A stretch of DNA of 18,233 bases from Bog-473 sp052148295 (GTDB lineage: Bacteria > Actinomycetota > Acidimicrobiia > Acidimicrobiales > RAAP-2), in assembly GCA_052148295.1 (NCBI GenBank), contig JBKQIP010000216.1:1-18233 (forward strand), given 5' to 3'. Position 1 is the first letter of the stretch; each line of letters opens with the position of its first letter. Under the pieces are notes generated by a model. It saw only the letters and a program-made list of their open reading frames with translations, was not told the DNA's origin and ran no database searches. The position numbers were made by a program, and so were the translations under genes. Of the stretch, positions 14,105 to 18,233 are shown piece by piece.

Positions 14105-16324
14105 GTGGCGAGTGATCCCGAGGTTCTCGTCGCGGGGAACGGGTCGCCGCGGACGACGCCGGACGTCTCACGTCGCCGCTTCGCGTGGGGTTGCGTCGTC
14201 GGCACCGTGGTCTCCGGCGCCGCGTTCGCCTGGATGGTGACCGGTGGCACCTTCCAATTCCTCCAATCCTCCGCGTTCTCGAACTTCTACGACGCGCAGG
14301 CGCGGTCACTGCTGCGCGGCACGTGGAGCATGCCGGCCAACGTGCTCTCCATTGAGGGCATCCGCACCGACGGTCGCACCGACATGTACTACGGGCCCGT
14401 TCCGGCGCTCCTGCGGATCCCGGTGCTCATCTTCACGCACCGCTTCGACGGGAGGCTGACCGCACCGTCGTTGTTGCTGGCCTTCCTCGTCGCCCTGATC
14501 TTCACCAGCCTCCTCAGCTGGAGGATCCGCACCATGGTGCGGGGACCCGCCGAGGTCGGCTGGCGCGAGGCGGTGTTGGCGGGGGCGCTCATCGTACTCG
14601 TCGGCCTGGGCTCCGTCTTCTTCTTCCTCGCCGCGAACACACTGGTCTACGAGGAAGCCGAGATGTGGGGCGCAGCGCTCGCCCTGGGCGCGTTCTACGC
14701 GCTGGTGGGCTTCTTGGACGATCCACGCGTCGGCCGTCTGGTGGCCGCCGGTGTCCTGACGACGCTGTCCCTGCTGACGCGGGGATCGGTGGGCGCCGGA
14801 CCCGTGGTGGCGATCGGGTTGGCCCTCGGGGTGTACCTCGTCGCCTGGCTGGCCGGGCATGCCCCCCGGTGGCGGCCGCTGGCGCGACAGATCAGCCGGA
14901 CGTGCGGCGTTCGGGTGGCGGACTCGTACGGGCGTTTCAGTGCCGGGCTGCTGGCGGCCATGAGCATCCCCGTCGGCCTCTACGTGGCCATCAACGAGGT
15001 CAAGTTCGACACGCCGTTCAGCATCCCGCTGAACCACCAGGTCCTCTCTTTCGAGAACGCCCACCGCAAGGCGGTGCTGGCGGCCAACGGGGGGAGCCTG
15101 TTCGGGCTGAGGTTCCTTCCGACCAACCTGCTGGCGTTTGCCCGACCGGACGCGCTCACGGCGACCCGGACCTTCCCCTGGATCTTCTTCCCCGGCAAGG
15201 CGCTGGTGCTCGGGCATCTCCTCTACGACACCAGGGACTGGTCCTCGAGCGTCCCGGCCAGTATGCCCGCGCTCTTCCTCCTGGCGGTGGTGGGGGTCGT
15301 GGTCGTGTACCGTCCCCGCCGATCCTCGGACCGGGCCGCCCCCGGCTCCCCGCCGGCCACACCGGATCCAGCACCGGGAGTGGCGGCGCTGCGGCTTCCC
15401 CTCGTCGGTGCCGCCGCGGGGACGATCGGCATCTTGACCATCGCCTTCATCGCCGAGCGGTACCTGGCCGACACCATGCCGCTCGTCATCCTGGCCGCGC
15501 TGGTCGGCTGGCACGTCGTGGCCCGGAGATGGGCGGTATTCCCCCGGCGGGCGCGCACCGCAGGGCTGGTCCTCCTGGCCGTGCTGGCCGTGTTCGAGTT
15601 GTGGACGACCTTCTCGCTGAGCCTCTTCTACGAGCGGGGGGTCGGCGCCGTCGTGGACATCCCGCAGCGCGCCGGCATGGTGTCCTTCCAGGAACAGGTT
15701 GGGCAGTCGCTCTTCGGGGTCCCGACGCCGGGCGTGCGGTTCGTATCGCGCCTCCCCTCGGGCGCCAGCGCACTCGACCTGGCGGTGGTCGGGAACTGCG
15801 CCGGTGTCTACCAGTTCACCGGGGAGAGCTGGTCGCCCGTCGAGATCGGTGCCGGCGGGGGCGCCCGGCGGCTCGAAGTGACCTTCCCCCGGGCCGACCT
15901 GGGACGGCGCCAGCCCTTGCTGGTCACCGGCGGCGCCACCCCGAGAGATGTCGTGGCGGTGACCTGGGTGGGGGGTGACCTGTACCGCTTCTCGTACCAG
16001 TACGCCGCATCCCTTCGGGGCTACCGCCCGACGTGGGTGAGGGGGTCGCCCATCGTGGTAGCACCGGGGAGGCCACACGTGGTCCAGGTGGACCTCGACT
16101 CCCTGGTCCACCAGATCTTCATCACCGTGGACGGGTCGCCCGCCTTCGCGCTGTTGAACCCGGTGGGCCCACCGACGCCGCTGCGGCTGGGCTCGGCGCC
16201 ACCGTCGATCTCGACCACTCCGGTCTTCGCCGGCCGGATCCGCACCCTGGCGGTGCCGACGCCCATCTGCCACGAGCTCCAGCGCACCCGGTCCGCCGCG
16301 ACGGGGAGAGCCGGCGGGGCCTAA
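14105..16324 (+). CDS. Polytopic membrane protein, GT-C-glycosyltransferase-like, with C-terminal extracytoplasmic domain
   Basis: A 739-residue protein that I do not recognise by name. It has one hydrophobic segment near 28-46, then a loop with the acidic stretch NFYDAQARSLLRG and the sequence MYYGPVPALLRIP (about 94-106), then a run of membrane segments (roughly 120-138, 156-177, 188-204, 210-228, 233-250, 279-296, 386-402, 431-451, 458-475 and 485-503). The first-loop aspartate, and ERYLADTMPL before a late helix, recall GT-C enzymes that use polyprenyl-phosphate sugars, so transfer of a sugar outside the membrane is plausible. Residues about 515-739 are not membrane-spanning and look beta-rich; NCAGVYQFTG and VHQIFITVDGSPAF resemble LamG/concanavalin-like folds, and C565 and C722 could form a disulfide. 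The GTG start has TAGTGT 6 nt upstream. The stop overlaps that of the glycosyltransferase-methyltransferase. Confidence 0.8.
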   Translation: MASDPEVLVAGNGSPRTTPDVSRRRFAWGCVVGTVVSGAAFAWMVTGGTFQFLQSSAFSNFYDAQARSLLRGTWSMPANVLSIEGIRTDGRTDMYYGPVPALLRIPVLIFTHRFDGRLTAPSLLLAFLVALIFTSLLSWRIRTMVRGPAEVGWREAVLAGALIVLVGLGSVFFFLAANTLVYEEAEMWGAALALGAFYALVGFLDDPRVGRLVAAGVLTTLSLLTRGSVGAGPVVAIGLALGVYLVAWLAGHAPRWRPLARQISRTCGVRVADSYGRFSAGLLAAMSIPVGLYVAINEVKFDTPFSIPLNHQVLSFENAHRKAVLAANGGSLFGLRFLPTNLLAFARPDALTATRTFPWIFFPGKALVLGHLLYDTRDWSSSVPASMPALFLLAVVGVVVVYRPRRSSDRAAPGSPPATPDPAPGVAALRLPLVGAAAGTIGILTIAFIAERYLADTMPLVILAALVGWHVVARRWAVFPRRARTAGLVLLAVLAVFELWTTFSLSLFYERGVGAVVDIPQRAGMVSFQEQVGQSLFGVPTPGVRFVSRLPSGASALDLAVVGNCAGVYQFTGESWSPVEIGAGGGARRLEVTFPRADLGRRQPLLVTGGATPRDVVAVTWVGGDLYRFSYQYAASLRGYRPTWVRGSPIVVAPGRPHVVQVDLDSLVHQIFITVDGSPAFALLNPVGPPTPLRLGSAPPSISTTPVFAGRIRTLAVPTPICHELQRTRSAATGRAGGA

Positions 16325-17811
16325 CGGTCGCCGATCGACACCGTGCCGGAGACCAGCGGCTGCTCCGCCACGGGCACCAGCTCGTACAGGAGCTGGTAGG
16401 CGAAGAGCTGGGGACGGAGCTCGGCGGCGGCCCGGTCGGCCCGGCCCAGGGCGCTCCACCCACCCTGACTCGCCTCGGCGCCGAGCGCCGTCATCGGCAG
16501 ACCGGTGACCGCCCGCCGGCGGATCTCGAATCCGGCCTCGTGCACGGCCCGCTCAATACTCCGCTTGGTGAAGAAGCGCAGATGCCCGCTGTCGAGGATG
16601 CCGCGGCGGTCGTAGTCGAAGCGCCCGGACATGGTGCGGAGGCGGGGATACCAGTGGCCGAAATTCGGGACGGACAGCAGGAGCACGCCGTCGGGTGCCA
16701 GGCGGTCGCGGGACTGCCGGAGCACCAGGTCGGGCCGTCGATGGTGCTCGATGATGTCGGCCGCCAGAACGACGTCGAAGTCCTCTCCGACGGCGTCGGG
16801 GATGCCCTGGTCCAGGTCGGCCCGGACGAATTCGTCCACCCGCCCCTCCACTCCGGCGAACTCCTCGATGTCCACCCCGACCACGTGGTGCCCCAGCTTG
16901 CGCACTCGCTCGGCCAGCAGGCCGCTCGAACACCCGAGGTCGAGCACCCGCCCCGGGGGCCGCGCGTCCAGCCAGGCCAGCAACTGCCCGTGGGAGGATC
17001 CCTCGTCCTCTTTCAATTCGTACGGCGCGGTGGAGAAGGGGTCGGGTCCCAGGCAGTGTGGCCCCGCGCCCAGGCCGAGCTGCGCCAGCCGGTAGCGAGC
17101 GGCCTCGGCGGAGACCTGCCGCGCGTAGCGCAGCCCGTTCACCCGGCTGATCTCGTCGCCGTAGAAGGTCGGGATCGGGATCTCCACGACGCGCTTCCGG
17201 GCATGGTGGAGCTGGATGAGGATCTGCGTGTCGAAGTCGAAACCGTCCGAATTCCGCTCCAGCGGCACCGATTGCAATGCGTCGATGCGGTAGGCCCGGT
17301 AACCGGAGTGGTACTCGGAGAGCTCGGTGCCCACCATCCTGTTCTCGAACGTGGTGAGCACGCGGTTGCCGATCCGCTTGTGTAGCGGCATGCCTCCCCG
17401 ACGGGCCGCTCCGGGCATCATCATGCGCGAGCCGAGCACGGCGTCGGCCTCGCCCCGCTCGATCGGACCCACCATCTCGGGCAGCAGCTCGGGTGCGTAC
17501 TGCCCGTCCCCGTGCAGGAGCACCACCACATCGAGCCCGTGCTCGGCGGCGATGGAGTAGGACGCCTTCTGGTTGCCCCCGTAGCCGAGGTTGCGCGGGT
17601 GCCGGATGACGGTCAGGGGGAGGTCGGGGAACTCCGCCTTGTAGCCCAGCCCGACGAGGTACGTGGAGTCCTGGCTGTGGTCGTCGCCCACGAGGATCTC
17701 GGTGATCCTGGGGCGGAACGCGGCGGGGATCCGGTCCAGGACCCCGGCCAGCGTGCCTCCGGCGTTGTAGGCGACCACGACGATGCCGATTTTGAGATCT
17801 TGCACGTCCAC
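16321..17811 (-). CDS. Fused family 2 glycosyltransferase and SAM-dependent methyltransferase
   Basis: A 496-residue two-domain protein. Residues 7 to about 240 are a GT-A fold family 2 glycosyltransferase like dolichol-phosphate sugar synthases: IGIVVVAYNAGG, GDDHSQDST (D43, D44), RHPRNLGYGGNQKASY, the metal-binding HGDGQY (D102), LGSRMM and YHSGYRAYR. Residues about 270-496 are a class I methyltransferase with LDLGCSSG (290-297), VVGVDIEEF, AADIIEHHRRPD, LLLSVPNFGHWYPRL and GHLRFFTKRS. The first half probably loads a sugar onto a lipid carrier or glycan and the second methylates the sugar or a partner molecule. The protein has no clear membrane helix, so it acts in the cytoplasm. GTG 17811 was chosen because TAGGGT lies 9 nt upstream. 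It sits beside the GT-C-like protein and an acyltransferase, consistent with envelope glycan assembly. Confidence 0.91.
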   Translation of the reverse strand: MDVQDLKIGIVVVAYNAGGTLAGVLDRIPAAFRPRITEILVGDDHSQDSTYLVGLGYKAEFPDLPLTVIRHPRNLGYGGNQKASYSIAAEHGLDVVVLLHGDGQYAPELLPEMVGPIERGEADAVLGSRMMMPGAARRGGMPLHKRIGNRVLTTFENRMVGTELSEYHSGYRAYRIDALQSVPLERNSDGFDFDTQILIQLHHARKRVVEIPIPTFYGDEISRVNGLRYARQVSAEAARYRLAQLGLGAGPHCLGPDPFSTAPYELKEDEGSSHGQLLAWLDARPPGRVLDLGCSSGLLAERVRKLGHHVVGVDIEEFAGVEGRVDEFVRADLDQGIPDAVGEDFDVVLAADIIEHHRRPDLVLRQSRDRLAPDGVLLLSVPNFGHWYPRLRTMSGRFDYDRRGILDSGHLRFFTKRSIERAVHEAGFEIRRRAVTGLPMTALGAEASQGGWSALGRADRAAAELRPQLFAYQLLYELVPVAEQPLVSGTVSIGDR

Positions 17812-17854
17812 CGGAATGCCACCCTAACAATCCATCAAACGGGTGCCTCGTTTG
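17812..17854 (-). promoter_or_regulatory. Promoter of the glycosyltransferase-methyltransferase with inverted repeat
   Basis: On the minus strand TAGGGT (17826-17821) lies 9 nt before GTG 17811. Just upstream is the inverted repeat CAAACG (17836-17841) and CGTTTG (17849-17854) with a 7-nt spacer, which covers where a -35 would sit and could be an operator. The rest of the gap to 17996 shows no gene. Confidence 0.35.
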
Positions 17855-17982
17855 GGCACTGGCGGGTCGCTTCACGGCCGCGCCGCCACCCGATCCACCT
17901 GCGCCGTGGCGCGCCGAATGCCCAGGACGGGCCTGCTCCGGGGCCGTGGGCGGGGCGCCGCGAAAAGCGGCCTGAACTGGCC

Positions 17983-17996
17983 TACTGTGCCCCGGC
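17983..17996 (+). promoter_or_regulatory. Possible -10 element towards the acyltransferase
   Basis: TACTGT (17983-17988) lies 8 nt before the GTG at 17997, which opens a short leader frame that ends in the acyltransferase start. No -35 or Shine-Dalgarno sequence is evident. Confidence 0.25.
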
Positions 17997-18101
17997 GTGG
18001 AAGGACAGTCCCCGGACGTGCCCCGCCCGGCCGCCGCTCTGGCTCCGGCTCTCCTGGCTGCCGCCGCTCGGGCCGAGCTGTGCCAGATTCAGTCGGCGTG
18101 A
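17997..18101 (+). CDS. Possible 34-residue leader ORF upstream of the acyltransferase
   Basis: A short frame begins at GTG 17997, 8 nt after TACTGT, and ends with TGA at 18099-18101. Its stop overlaps the candidate acyltransferase start as GTGA (18098-18101), the arrangement expected for translational coupling. The peptide is alanine-rich (PAAALAPALLAAAARAELC), resembles no family I know, and could easily be chance open frame in GC-rich DNA. If the acyltransferase starts at GTG 18080 instead, the coupling argument fails. Confidence 0.2.
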   Translation: MEGQSPDVPRPAAALAPALLAAAARAELCQIQSA

Positions 18102-18233
18102 TCGAACCCGCCCCGACCGCCGTCACCGGCCACCACCTGCCCGCCCTCAACGGGCTGCGGGCGGTGGCCGTGTTCGGGGTGGTGGCCTACCACCTGGGCT
18201 TCCACTGGGCCTCGGGGGGGTATCTGGGCGTCG
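18098..18233 (+). CDS. Acyltransferase family 3 protein, 5' fragment (runs off window)
   Basis: Only the first 45 codons lie inside the window. LPALNGLRAVAVFGVVAYHLG followed by GGYLGV is the characteristic N-terminus of OafA/YrhL-type membrane acyltransferases, including the R-x10-H motif (R21 and H32 counted from GTG 18098). These polytopic proteins move acyl groups, often acetyl, across or at the membrane onto surface glycans, lipids or antibiotics. GTG 18080, in frame, is an alternative start giving six more residues. It is divergent from the glycosyltransferase-methyltransferase, with 286 bp between starts, and fits the envelope-glycan theme. Whether an SGNH domain follows, as in many OafA proteins, cannot be seen. 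Confidence 0.82.
   Translation, partial: MIEPAPTAVTGHHLPALNGLRAVAVFGVVAYHLGFHWASGGYLGV

Noticed and set aside
14306..16459. 717-codon open frame on the minus strand opposite the membrane protein
   Set aside because: Low-complexity R/G/P/H/Q-rich translation with no recognisable motif. It is an antisense shadow of a clear membrane protein, caused by third-position GC bias.
17872..18150. 92-codon minus-strand frame opposite the acyltransferase start
   Set aside because: Arginine-, proline- and glycine-rich translation without motifs; it overlaps the recognisable acyltransferase N-terminus.
1..18233. Search for tRNA, rRNA, CRISPR arrays, insertion sequences, toxin-antitoxin or defence genes
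   Set aside because: Reading both strands, I saw no tRNA-like cloverleaf, regularly spaced repeats, transposase motifs or known defence domains.

Overview
This is an 18.2 kb piece of very GC-rich, tightly packed bacterial chromosome. It looks actinobacterial, quite possibly an uncultured Acidimicrobiia-type lineage. I infer this from the heavy G/C bias at third codon positions, many GTG starts, a mix of leaderless and Shine-Dalgarno-led genes, and protein families common in such genomes (fused indolepyruvate-type oxidoreductase, Leu/Val-type dehydrogenase, CoA-acylating semialdehyde dehydrogenase, amidohydrolase-2 protein, PhyH dioxygenases). No rRNA, tRNA, CRISPR array, insertion sequence or phage gene was seen. 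The taxonomic assignment is an inference.

Layout, left to right: the 3' end of an ABC exporter ATPase (2-529, +); a PhyH-like Fe(II)/2-oxoglutarate oxygenase (593-1795, +); a class I methyltransferase (1965-2735, -), divergent from a streptomycin-6-kinase-like gene (2807-3388, +) that has lost its catalytic middle; a second, different PhyH oxygenase (3407-4264, -), divergent from a zinc alcohol dehydrogenase (4320-5501, +); a two-gene operon, read right to left, of a Leu/Val-type dehydrogenase (9110-10159) and a giant fused 2-oxoacid:ferredoxin oxidoreductase (5518-9105); methylmalonate-semialdehyde dehydrogenase (10446-11930, +), which shares a repeat-rich divergent upstream region with that operon; an alpha/beta hydrolase (11942-12796, -), divergent from an amidohydrolase (12856-14022, +); and a cell-surface block of a GT-C-like membrane protein (14105-16324, +), a glycosyltransferase-methyltransferase fusion (16321-17811, -) and the start of an acyltransferase-3 gene (from 18098, +).

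Two functional themes can be read. First, 9.1-11.9 kb looks like branched-chain amino-acid (valine) oxidation: deamination, ferredoxin-linked oxidative decarboxylation of the 2-oxoacid to acyl-CoA, and the terminal semialdehyde step to propionyl-CoA. Second, 14.1-18.2 kb looks like envelope glycan or glycolipid synthesis and decoration.

The most notable observations are: (i) an in-frame deletion that removes the catalytic HGD and metal-binding segments of the aminoglycoside-kinase homologue, with a tandem GCCGAG at the apparent junction; (ii) recurrent TANNNT-like -10 hexamers only 6-9 nt upstream of GTG starts, four of them at exactly 6 nt, which implies widespread leaderless transcripts; (iii) two sets of tandem repeats and a seven-run G-quadruplex motif just upstream of the semialdehyde dehydrogenase promoter; (iv) a possible 34-codon leader ORF whose stop overlaps the acyltransferase start; and (v) convergent genes that share their stop codons. 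I did not find a clearly new multi-gene system such as a defence island or a new mobile element.
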